This document shows, piece by piece, positions 57,079-64,000 of a stretch of 64,000 nucleotides of DNA; positions within the stretch are counted from its first letter, which is position 1, and every line of letters begins with the position of its first letter. The notes under the pieces are model-generated. The model was not told the origin of the DNA. It ran no database searches and saw only the letters and a program-made list of their open reading frames with translations. The translations under genes and the position numbers were made by a program. This DNA is from Cribrihabitans_A pelagius (lineage in GTDB: Bacteria; Pseudomonadota; Alphaproteobacteria; Rhodobacterales; Rhodobacteraceae). The DNA lies in assembly GCF_048820915.1 (NCBI RefSeq), contig NZ_JBMERR010000002.1, positions 254,015 to 318,014 on the forward strand, read 5' to 3'.

Positions 57079-57695
57079 CGGTAACTCCCTGGGATCTGGC
57101 GCTTTATGCGGGGGCGCTGTTCATCCTGTTTCTGACGCCCGGGCCGGTCTGGCTTGCGATGATGGCGCGCTCGGTCTCGGGCGGATTTCCTGCCGCCTGG
57201 CCGCTCGCGGTGGGGGTGGCCTGCGGTGACATTCTGTGGCCGCTGGTCGCGGTAGCGGGCATGTCCTGGATCGTTTCGGAGGTGGACGGGCTGATGGCGC
57301 TTCTGCGCTGGGTCGCCTGCCTGATGTTTCTTGGCATGGGCGGGCTGCTGATCCGTCACGCAGGCGACGGCGTGCAGGAGAACCGCGCCCTGACCCGGCC
57401 CGGCATCTGGGCGGGCTTCATCGCCGGTGTGGCAGCGATCCTGGGCAATCCCAAGGCGATCCTGTTCTACATGGGGGTTCTGCCGGGGTTCTTCGACCTG
57501 GGCGGCGTCAGCTGGCGCGACGTGGCAGCGATCGTGGTGCTGTCCTTCCTGGTGCCCTTGGCGGGCAATCTTGCGCTTGCGGGCATGGTGCATCACGCCC
57601 GCCGCGCGATCACCTCGCCGCGCATCCTGCGGCGGATCAATCTGGTCTCCGGGGTGCTGCTGATCGCCGTCGGCCTGGCGATCCCCTTCTTTTAG
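57075..57695 (+). CDS. LysE/RhtB-family translocator
   Basis: A 206-residue inner-membrane exporter of amino acids or related small molecules. About six helices are predicted, and the family hallmark near the N-terminus, FLTPGPVWLAMMARSVSGG, is present along with LGNPKAILFYMGVLPGF. The ATG overlaps the recF stop (ATGA), suggesting coupled translation. The gene is not part of the usual dnaN-recF-gyrB set and overlaps the convergent tetR stop. The substrate is not known. Confidence 0.88.
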   Translation: MTVTPWDLALYAGALFILFLTPGPVWLAMMARSVSGGFPAAWPLAVGVACGDILWPLVAVAGMSWIVSEVDGLMALLRWVACLMFLGMGGLLIRHAGDGVQENRALTRPGIWAGFIAGVAAILGNPKAILFYMGVLPGFFDLGGVSWRDVAAIVVLSFLVPLAGNLALAGMVHHARRAITSPRILRRINLVSGVLLIAVGLAIPFF

Positions 57696-58297
57696 CGCGT
57701 CCCGGCAGCGGGCGGAGCCAGCCAGGCGGTGAGATAGGGCGCAAGTGCGGCGGCGGGCTCGGGCGTGTCTTCATGCGCGAGGCAGAAGCTCAGCGCCAGA
57801 ACGTGGTTGAGGAACCCCTGCACCCCTTCGGCCAGCAGTCCGGCCGGCTGGTCCCTGCGTACCGTGCCCGCGGCTTGCATCGTCTCCAGCCAGGTGGTGA
57901 GCAGCGTGACCTGGCCCAGGAAGCTCTGCGCCACCACCGCGTCGGCTTCGGCCGCGGTGGTGCCGGAGTAACGCAGCAGCAGATCGAAAATTACCCGGTC
58001 CTGCGCCACGTAGTCGAGATGCGGCGCCAGGCGTTCGGTCAGCGCCTCGATGTTCTCCGGTGCGCCGGCCTCCTCCATCGCCTCCAAAATCTGCGTTACC
58101 TCGGCGCCGATCAGCACCGCGAGCAACCCGTCCTTGTCACCGAAATGGGCAAACAGCGTGCCCTTGGCAGCACTTGCCCGGGCTGCCACATCCTCGGCCC
58201 GCAGGCCGGAATAGCCCTGCTCCACAACGATGGCGGCGGCGGCGTCCAGCAGTCTGGCCCGGGTTTCCAGCCGCCGTTTCTGGGGAGCGCGTGTCAT
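57692..58297 (-). CDS. TetR-family transcriptional regulator
   Basis: A 201-residue repressor. The N-terminal helix-turn-helix reads ARLLDAAAAIVVEQGYSGLR, then AEDVAARASAAKGTLFAHFG, and the C-terminal ligand domain is variable as expected. It is divergent from a flavodoxin-fold oxidoreductase gene, and three TGACC-type palindromes between the two genes are likely its operators, controlling both itself and the enzyme. The inducer could be a quinone or electrophile, as with similar pairs, but this is inference. Confidence 0.87.
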   Translation of the reverse strand: MTRAPQKRRLETRARLLDAAAAIVVEQGYSGLRAEDVAARASAAKGTLFAHFGDKDGLLAVLIGAEVTQILEAMEEAGAPENIEALTERLAPHLDYVAQDRVIFDLLLRYSGTTAAEADAVVAQSFLGQVTLLTTWLETMQAAGTVRRDQPAGLLAEGVQGFLNHVLALSFCLAHEDTPEPAAALAPYLTAWLAPPAAGTR

Positions 58298-58321
58298 TTT
58301 GATGCCTCACGTAGCCGTTAT

Positions 58322-58384
58322 TGACCGCGGTCACTTTTTAAGTTGACCGCGGTCATTTTTGATTCAATAAAGTGACCAGGGTCA
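58322..58384. promoter_or_regulatory. Three palindromic TetR operators
   Basis: Two perfect 12-bp palindromes TGACCGCGGTCA at 58322-58333 and 58344-58355, and a near copy TGACCAGGGTCA at 58373-58384. Centre spacings are 22 and 29 bp. They lie between divergent tetR and oxidoreductase genes in otherwise AT-rich sequence. Confidence 0.8.
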
Positions 58385-58405
58385 ATTTAACTCACGGAGC
58401 CTGCC

Positions 58406-59014
58406 ATGTCCCCCCGAAATGCACCAGCCCGCAAGATCATCATCCTGAACGGCCATCCGGGCGAAAGCTCGCTGTCGAAGTCGCTCTGCGCGGCTTACCG
58501 GGAGGCCGCCGAGGCGCAGGGGCACGCGGTGCGCAGCCACGACATTTCGCAGATGCGGTTCGACATGGACTACGGCCAGGGCGGCTACGAGAACCCCAAG
58601 CCGCTGGAGCCGGACCTTGCGGCTTTCCTCGCCGATCTGGAATGGGCTGACCACGTGGTTCTGGCGACGCCGCTGTGGTGGGGGGCGGTGCCTGCCAAGC
58701 TCAAAGGCGTGTTCGACCGGGCGCTGCTGCCGGGCCGCGCCTTTGACACCCGGAACACCAATTTCATGGGGCTGCCCGCGCCGATGCTGACCGGCAAGAC
58801 CGCGCGGGTGCTGCTCACCTCGGACACGCCGGCGCTGTGGCTCAGGCTGTTCTACGGCAACGCGGTGAAGACCTTCATCAGCCGCCAGATCCTCGGTTTC
58901 GTGGGCATCAGGCCGACCCGTTTCGCCTCCTTCGCGCCCGCTACCGGCGCGGCCGGAGCGAAGGTGGACGGCTGGCTGCAGAAGGCCGCCGGCCTGGGCG
59001 CCAGAGCGGCCTGA
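58406..59014 (+). CDS. Flavodoxin-fold NAD(P)H-dependent oxidoreductase (NQO1/KefF-like)
   Basis: A 202-residue FMN- or FAD-dependent reductase of quinones or related electrophiles. The flavin-binding region is KIIILNGHPGESSLSKSLC, and ADHVVLATPLWWGAVPAKLK is the second conserved block. GGAG precedes the ATG. It is divergently paired with the TetR regulator and would be derepressed through the three operators upstream. The true substrate is unknown. Confidence 0.86.
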   Translation: MSPRNAPARKIIILNGHPGESSLSKSLCAAYREAAEAQGHAVRSHDISQMRFDMDYGQGGYENPKPLEPDLAAFLADLEWADHVVLATPLWWGAVPAKLKGVFDRALLPGRAFDTRNTNFMGLPAPMLTGKTARVLLTSDTPALWLRLFYGNAVKTFISRQILGFVGIRPTRFASFAPATGAAGAKVDGWLQKAAGLGARAA

Positions 59015-59099
59015 AACTGCCAAGAAAAAAGGGGGGTTGCGCGTGACAATCCCCCCCGGAGACCGTATAAAATCCTGAAGCAAAGACAGGAAGATGCGA

Positions 59100-61517
59100 A
59101 TGTCCGGAAACGAGCAGGCTCCCGCAGAATATGGCGCGGATTCCATCAAGGTTCTCAAAGGCTTGGAGGCTGTTCGCAAGCGCCCCGGCATGTACATTGG
59201 GGACACCGATGACGGCTCGGGCCTGCACCATATGGTCTATGAGGTGGTGGACAACGGCATCGACGAGGCGCTGGCGGGCCACGCCGACCATGTGACGGTG
59301 AAGATCCACGCCGACAACTCGGTCTCGGTCAGCGACAACGGCCGTGGCATCCCGGTGGATATCCACCAGGAAGAAGGCGTCTCGGCGGCCGAGGTGATCA
59401 TGACCCAGCTGCATGCCGGCGGCAAGTTCGACAGCAATTCCTACAAGGTCTCCGGCGGCCTGCACGGGGTCGGCGTGTCGGTGGTGAACGCGCTCTCCGA
59501 CTGGCTGGAACTGCGGATCTGGCGCAACGGCAAGGAGCATGTCGCCCGGTTCGAGCGCGGCGAGACCGCCAGGCATCTGACGGTTGTCGGCGACTGCGGC
59601 GATCAGACCGGCACCGAGGTGCGCTTCCTGGCCTCGACCGACACGTTCTCGAACCTGGATTACGTCTTCGAGACGCTGGAAAAACGCCTGCGCGAACTGG
59701 CCTTCCTCAACTCCGGCGTGCGTATCATCCTGATCGACGAGCGCCCGGCGGAACGGCTGGAGGTGGAGCTGTTCTATGAAGGCGGCGTCAAGGAATTCGT
59801 GAAATACCTCGACCGCCACAAGGCGCCGGTGATGGATGCGCCGGTCTACATCATCGGTGAAAAGGACGAGATCGTCGTCGAAATCGCCATGTGGTGGAAC
59901 GACAGCTACCACGAGACGGTGCTGCCGTTCACCAACAACATCCCGCAGCGCGATGGCGGCACCCATGTGGCGGGTTTCCGCGGCGCGCTGACCCGGACCA
60001 TCAACAACTACGCGCAGGCCACCGGCATCGCCAAGAAGGAGAAGGTCTCCTTCACCGGCGACGATGCCCGCGAGGGCCTGACCTGCGTCTTGTCAGTGAA
60101 GGTGCCGGATCCGAAATTCTCCAGCCAGACCAAGGACAAGCTGGTGTCGTCGGAAGTGCGCCCGGTGGTCGAGAGCCTGGTGGGCGAGAAGCTCTCCGAG
60201 TGGTTCGAGGAGAACCCGAACGAGGCCAAGCAGATTGTCGGCAAGATCATCGAGGCCGCGCTGGCCCGCGAGGCGGCGCGCAAGGCGCGCGAGCTGACCC
60301 GGCGCAAGACCGCCATGGATGTGAACTTCCTGGCAGGCAAGCTCAAGGACTGCTCGGAAAAGGATGCCACCAAATCCGAGTTGTTCCTGGTCGAGGGCGA
60401 CTCGGCCGGCGGCTCGGCGCAGACCGGACGCGACCGGATGACCCAGGCGATCCTGCCCCTGCGCGGCAAGATCCTGAACGTGGAGCGCGCGCGCTTTGAC
60501 CGGATGCTGGGCAGCCAGGAGATCGGCAACCTGGTGATGGCGCTTGGCACCGGTATCGGGCGGGACGAGTTCGACATCTCCAAGCTGCGTTACCACAAGA
60601 TCGTCATCATGACCGACGCCGACGTCGACGGCGCCCATATCCGCACGCTGCTGTTGACCTTCTTCTACCGGCAGATGCCGGAGCTGATCGAGGGCGGGTA
60701 TCTCTATATCGCGCAGCCGCCGCTCTACAAGGTGGCCCGCGGCAAGTCGGAGGTCTACCTGAAGGACCAGGCGGCGCTGGACGACTACCTGATCCACCAG
60801 GGTGTCGACGGCGCGGTGCTGCAGCTGGGCAGCGGTGAGGAGATTATCGGCCAGGATCTGGCCCGGGTGGTGGATGAGGCGCGCCAGCTGAAGCGCGTGC
60901 TCGACGCCTTCCCGACCCACTATCCGCGCCACATCCTGGAGCAGGCGGCGGTGGCCGGCGCCTTTGTGCCCGGCGCGGTGGATGCCGACCTGCAGGGCGT
61001 CGCCGACCAGGTGGCGCAGCGTCTCGACCAGATCGCGCTGGAATATGAGCGCGGCTGGCACGGCCGGATCACCCAGGACCACGGCATCCGCCTCGCCCGC
61101 ATCCTGCGTGGCGTCGAGGAAGTGCGCACGCTCGACGGCCCGATGCTGCGCTCCGGCGAGGCGCGCAAGACCGGCAGCTTCACCAAGAGCCTGCAGGACA
61201 TCTACGGCGCCCCCGCGACCCTGGTCCGCCGTGACCGCCGCCAGGCGATCCACGGGCCGCTCGGCCTGTTGCAGGCGATCCTGGAGGAAGGCGAGAAGGG
61301 CCTTTCGCTGCAGCGCTACAAGGGCCTCGGCGAGATGAACCCGGATCAGCTCTGGGAGACCACGCTGGACCCCGACGCACGCACGCTTCTGCAGGTGCGC
61401 ATCGACGACATGGTTGAGGCCGACGATCTCTTCACCAAGCTGATGGGCGACGTGGTGGAGCCGCGCCGCGAGTTCATCCAGAAAAACGCGCTGAGCGTGG
61501 AGAACCTGGACTTCTGA
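59100..61517 (+). CDS. gyrB: DNA gyrase subunit B
   Basis: ATPase and TOPRIM subunit of gyrase. The 805 residues show the GHKL ATP site (VVDNGIDEALAGHADHV; GLHGVGVSVVNALS), the transducer, TOPRIM motifs LVEGDSAGGSAQTGRDR and IMTDADVDGAHIRTLLLTF, and the C-terminal QRYKGLGEMNPDQLWETT. ATG at 59100 is chosen since AGGAAG sits six bases upstream; the ATG at 59094 is too close to it. The gene marks the end of the conserved GC-rich block; sequence character changes right after its stop. Confidence 0.97.
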   Translation: MSGNEQAPAEYGADSIKVLKGLEAVRKRPGMYIGDTDDGSGLHHMVYEVVDNGIDEALAGHADHVTVKIHADNSVSVSDNGRGIPVDIHQEEGVSAAEVIMTQLHAGGKFDSNSYKVSGGLHGVGVSVVNALSDWLELRIWRNGKEHVARFERGETARHLTVVGDCGDQTGTEVRFLASTDTFSNLDYVFETLEKRLRELAFLNSGVRIILIDERPAERLEVELFYEGGVKEFVKYLDRHKAPVMDAPVYIIGEKDEIVVEIAMWWNDSYHETVLPFTNNIPQRDGGTHVAGFRGALTRTINNYAQATGIAKKEKVSFTGDDAREGLTCVLSVKVPDPKFSSQTKDKLVSSEVRPVVESLVGEKLSEWFEENPNEAKQIVGKIIEAALAREAARKARELTRRKTAMDVNFLAGKLKDCSEKDATKSELFLVEGDSAGGSAQTGRDRMTQAILPLRGKILNVERARFDRMLGSQEIGNLVMALGTGIGRDEFDISKLRYHKIVIMTDADVDGAHIRTLLLTFFYRQMPELIEGGYLYIAQPPLYKVARGKSEVYLKDQAALDDYLIHQGVDGAVLQLGSGEEIIGQDLARVVDEARQLKRVLDAFPTHYPRHILEQAAVAGAFVPGAVDADLQGVADQVAQRLDQIALEYERGWHGRITQDHGIRLARILRGVEEVRTLDGPMLRSGEARKTGSFTKSLQDIYGAPATLVRRDRRQAIHGPLGLLQAILEEGEKGLSLQRYKGLGEMNPDQLWETTLDPDARTLLQVRIDDMVEADDLFTKLMGDVVEPRREFIQKNALSVENLDF

Positions 61518-62075
61518 TCGGGTGTAGGTGAGCGCATATTTATTCGCGGCGCGCATATTTTTTCGCGCCCGAATGCGCAAATCAAGAAGAATTTCTAATA
61601 AAGACAGTTGGTTACCTTTGCAGATGCGCGAGCGGCTGCTGGAAATCCTTGTAGGCGGACATATCCTTAGCGCAACGACGGCGGTTTAGATCTCGACTGG
61701 TAACTTGGGTTGAGGGCTTCATTGCCCACCAATGATCTCCGAAGCTGCGTATCGGCAAGTCGGGCTGTCCGTGCTGAGTGGAGGCGACCGTACACCGCAC
61801 TTTGCACAAAATAAGACTTTACAGACTTTGCCGACATACGCTGCACCTGCGGAAGCCCTTGGAGGCTAACGAGGATAACCTCCTATCACCTTGTGCGAAA
61901 GCGAGGCCGCGAAAAAGCTTTCATGTATGCTCGCACGATCTTAGCGGTGGCGTTCAAGGCCAATGGTAAGGCCAATTAAAGCAACCAGCCAACAGTCTTC
62001 GATGATGCGAGGCGAGACCAGCCTTACTACGGCTGTGCGATGCATTTCAGCTTAATCGACAAAAACACGGATGCT
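61518..62075. other. Low-GC gene-poor gap after gyrB
   Basis: 558 bp with no supported gene. It begins with a near-direct repeat GCGCATATTTATTCGCG (61533-61549) and GCGCATATTTTTCGCG (61552-61567). Base composition is visibly lower in GC than upstream. Short frames on both strands lack coding character. It may be decayed accessory DNA. Confidence 0.5.
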
Positions 62076-63143
62076 TTACTCTTGATAATCGTCGTCCGTA
62101 TCGGGAGCGGGCTCGAATCGTCCAAAGTTCAACTGTCTATATAGATGCATGTTGATACGCACTGCCGTCGCGCGGCGCAGGGTGGTAATCCCATTTGGAT
62201 CACCCAGTGCAGTGGATGCGATCATATAGGTGGCCCAAATTGCGAGACCGGTCGGATAGTTGGGACTGGCCATGACCTCTTGGGCGAGGTCGCTAAATTC
62301 CGGGGCATCGTCTTCACTTCGGTAAATCTCCCAAGAGCGTTCTGTCGCAAGGTCGATCCCTGGTGGAATGACCGCACCGCCGCCACCCTCTGATGGCGAA
62401 CGGCTGCTCGCCCAATCGCCGTAGATCAGTCGAGCTCGGTTGTTCGCACGCTGGAGTTGTGAAAAGAGTAGACGTTCGGCGACCTCAACTTCGTCGCCAA
62501 GCGAATACTCAGTAAAACTATCTGGGAAACTACTTCCTGTAACAATGATCGGAATATCGTCGCCGCGAAGATCGACGATCTGCTTCACCAAGCCATCAAT
62601 CCAGTTGGTGCGGCTCAGTAGATCTCGTGACCAGCCCGCGTCGAGGACGAACCCGAAGTTTGAATGTCCGACGTTGCATACTGTGTGAATCACATCACTG
62701 AAGCCCCGACCATTTCCATGGTCCAGTCGAACCAAGAATATTTTCTCGCGGGCTGTGAACCCATCAATCTGGTTTTGGATGGCTGCGCTGTCTGCTCGGT
62801 TTACCTGAATGCACGGGAAGGCATTTGGATATTCATCGAAGAACTCGACCCAGGACTGTTTAGTCTCGTCTTCAATGAGGGCATAATAATCGTGCTGGGC
62901 TGGTCGTTTCGCCTCCTTGTCATAAAACGGGTCAATATCCAAAAAGTAGGGCCGATCTGGATAGACCTCGTGTATTCTGTCCATTGACCGAGAAAGAGCT
63001 TATGCCGTGGCCCAAGGTTTTAGGCAAAAGATCGGTGTAAGCAAATCTTTGGAAGCGTCGTCAAGCTCCGCCACCGCCTGCAACTCCGATCCCCTTAGAA
63101 AAATAGTGGGGACATATGCTGTTTGTCGAATGTCTACTGACAA
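62076..63143 (-). pseudogene. Beta-family protein gene, interrupted by an in-frame TAA
   Basis: Translation of the minus strand from TTG at 63143 gives 47 residues starting LSVDIRQTAYVPTIFLRGSE, typical of the N-terminus of Beta-family proteins (PF14350), then TAA at 63000-63002, then ALSRSMDRIHEVYPDRPYF with no frame change, and 302 more residues to the stop at 62076. The whole is 355 codons, close to the family's usual length. An ATG at 62984 could restart translation, but would lack the conserved first segment. It abuts the ImmA/IrrE-type gene (stop codon TAA at 63144-63146), and such pairs recur in mobile DNA. Family assignment is from pattern recall. Confidence 0.72.
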
Positions 63144-63575
63144 TTAACGCAATCCTATCCGGATACCTATTGCGGCCTCAGACACATTAAATTCTTCCGC
63201 CATAATCGCCGCAACTTTAGTGGTAGCACGTCCGCCATGACGGCGCAAAGCCTTGAGTATGCTCGACTCCGGCATAAGAAGTTGGGCAGCCATACGGTTC
63301 GCCTCGGCCTTTCTTGGGTCCGAAAGCGTAGACCTGTAGAGGATCGTGTCCTCGATCCCATCACCGATGAAGTCACGGTGAAGAAGATAGTGAGCGATCT
63401 CGTGCGCGATAGTAAACCGCTGGCGGGTCTTGGCTTCATGTCGGTTGACACGAATACGGTAGCCAGATGGGCTATCTGCGGAAGGCTGAATTTGCCCGGA
63501 AATACGTGGCCTGAGGGTCGCAGATTTCACTTCCAGACCCAATGCCCGGGCGATCGCGGCAATGCGGACCGGCAC
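63144..63575 (-). CDS. ImmA/IrrE-family metallopeptidase, 5' end apparently damaged
   Basis: A metallopeptidase of 143 residues from GTG at 63575. The zinc motif HEIAHYLLH (HExxH plus third His) and RISGQIQPSADSPSGYRIRV, then NRHEAKTRQRFT, are clear, as is the downstream AEANRMAAQLLMP helix. ImmA-type enzymes cleave a repressor; partners are usually XRE proteins, none of which is visible here. The same frame stays open for 27 codons upstream, with plausible family sequence (EWRKVSEEERAIIKPFLEEV) but no start codon. A possible 5' part in another frame is listed separately. Probably non-functional or requiring an unrecognised start. Confidence 0.65.
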   Translation of the reverse strand: MPVRIAAIARALGLEVKSATLRPRISGQIQPSADSPSGYRIRVNRHEAKTRQRFTIAHEIAHYLLHRDFIGDGIEDTILYRSTLSDPRKAEANRMAAQLLMPESSILKALRRHGGRATTKVAAIMAEEFNVSEAAIGIRIGLR

Positions 63576-63784
63576 CTCCTCAAGAAACGGCTTAATAATA
63601 GCCCTTTCTTCTTCCGAAACTTTTCGCCATTCCCGGGTTCTCTGTTTGCGGGATCGTCAAGTGCGGGTTCTATTGCCGTTCGGGGTCCTGGTTCTCTACG
63701 AAGTCGGTGTTTCCGCTTCCTGATGGCGTCCGGGAGCTGACCAGCCAGAATGTCATTCGCGAAGTGAGCAACGTGCCCCTTCAA
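63576..63784 (-). other. Possible frameshifted 5' part of the ImmA/IrrE gene
   Basis: From TTG at 63784 on the minus strand the sequence reads KGHVAHFANDILAGQLPDAI, then a Lys/Arg/Pro-rich linker ending ALDDPANRE near 63650. This would join the ImmA frame (REWRKVSEEERAII) if one base has been lost around 63640-63660. The upstream reading has an ordinary amino-acid mix. The link is inference. Confidence 0.35.
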
Positions 63785-63828
63785 CCGCTTATGACTGGCT
63801 TGATCCGCCGCCGTCCCGAAGGACGCTG

Positions 63829-63857
63829 AACCCGCCCTGTCTCTTGTGGGCGGGGTC
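63829..63857. other. Hairpin after the IS110-type transposase
   Basis: CCCGCCC / GGGCGGG with a ten-base loop (TGTCTCTTGT) lies 12-40 bp after the transposase stop. In IS110-type elements non-coding ends hold structured guide RNA or recombination sites; whether this hairpin is part of one is unknown. It may simply end the transcript. Confidence 0.4.
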
Positions 63858-63868
63858 TCAGTTGGCTG

Positions 63869-64000
63869 TCAGGTGATGGCCTCCTTTTCCGGTTCGAAAA
63901 CTGTCCCGTCGCGCCAGATGCACATCATGACGACGGCGAGTTTTCGGGATGCCGCGACAGCAGCTTTCTTGAAGCCTTTCCGGTCTTGCAGCCTCTTGGC
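63869..64000 (-). CDS. IS110-family transposase, C-terminal end (5' part outside window)
   Basis: The last 43 residues of a transposase, starting outside the window: AKRLQDRKGFKKAAVAASRK, then LAVVMMCIWRDGTVFEPEKE, then AIT and a TGA stop. This matches the C-terminal Transposase_20 pattern of IS110/IS1111 elements. The frame is open to the window edge. The element's other end and target cannot be seen. It marks the flank of the decaying module at 62.1-63.8 kb. Confidence 0.78.
   Translation of the reverse strand, partial: AKRLQDRKGFKKAAVAASRKLAVVMMCIWRDGTVFEPEKEAIT

Noticed and set aside
61612..61809. A 65-codon minus-strand frame after gyrB (MCKVRCTVASTQHG...)
   Set aside because: Short, no ribosome-binding site or family; more likely decayed or repeat-derived DNA.

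Overview
The window is GC-rich chromosomal DNA from an alphaproteobacterium, most likely a marine Rhodobacteraceae (Roseobacter-group, Phaeobacter/Leisingera-like). This is inferred from gene content and order: serB-TSUP / serC-serA, dapD/dapE, ubiB-ubiE-mutM-enoyl-CoA hydratase-rpsT-dnaA-dnaN-recF-gyrB, a polyamine transport block and a complete five-step hut pathway. No tRNA, rRNA or CRISPR array was recognised.

Layout. 1-2.1 kb (-): putrescine-type ABC transporter genes (ATPase, cut by the window edge, and periplasmic binding protein). 2.2-4.3 kb (+): a GntR/FCD regulator and a SpuC-like aminotransferase. 4.7-9.9 kb (+): a second four-gene polyamine-family ABC operon with two unusually built permeases. 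10-15.7 kb (-): lytic transglycosylase, RNase R, a DUF2064 transferase and dapE. 15.9-19.1 kb: a GluR0-like ligand-gated channel homologue, a small acidic protein, and a Hint-domain secreted-type protein. 19.1-26.6 kb: hutF-hutC (-) and hutI-hutH-hutG-hutU (+) around a palindromic operator. 26.7-29.2 kb (-): dapD, a second GntR regulator, a serine/threonine dehydratase. 29.4-31.9 kb (+): LOG-family protein and an RTX metalloprotease. 32-38.2 kb: rlmN, ialB-like, asparaginase, arsR-SRPBCC-yciI cassette, TSUP transporter and serB. 38.4-41.3 kb (+): serC-serA behind a structured leader. 41.3-47.7 kb: small membrane protein, phosphatase, kbl-tdh, VOC protein, XRE-cupin regulator, thiolase. 47.9-61.5 kb: ubiquinone genes and the replication block, with a lysE/tetR/quinone-reductase insertion between recF and gyrB.

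The last 2.5 kb, after gyrB, is different: less GC-rich, few genes, and holding a decaying module. A Beta-family gene carries an in-frame TAA, the ImmA/IrrE metallopeptidase gene next to it appears to have lost a base near its 5' end, and the tail of an IS110-family transposase follows. This is accessory DNA next to the conserved block.

How the genes connect: repeated ATTTRATCA sites around the GntR gene, its divergent neighbour and the downstream aminotransferase and transporter suggest one polyamine uptake and degradation regulon. HutC would control both hut arms from one site. SerB, SerC and SerA give the three steps of serine synthesis. Kbl-Tdh and the dehydratase degrade threonine/serine. 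Short dispersed GC-rich repeats with a GATATTT core occupy many gene junctions.
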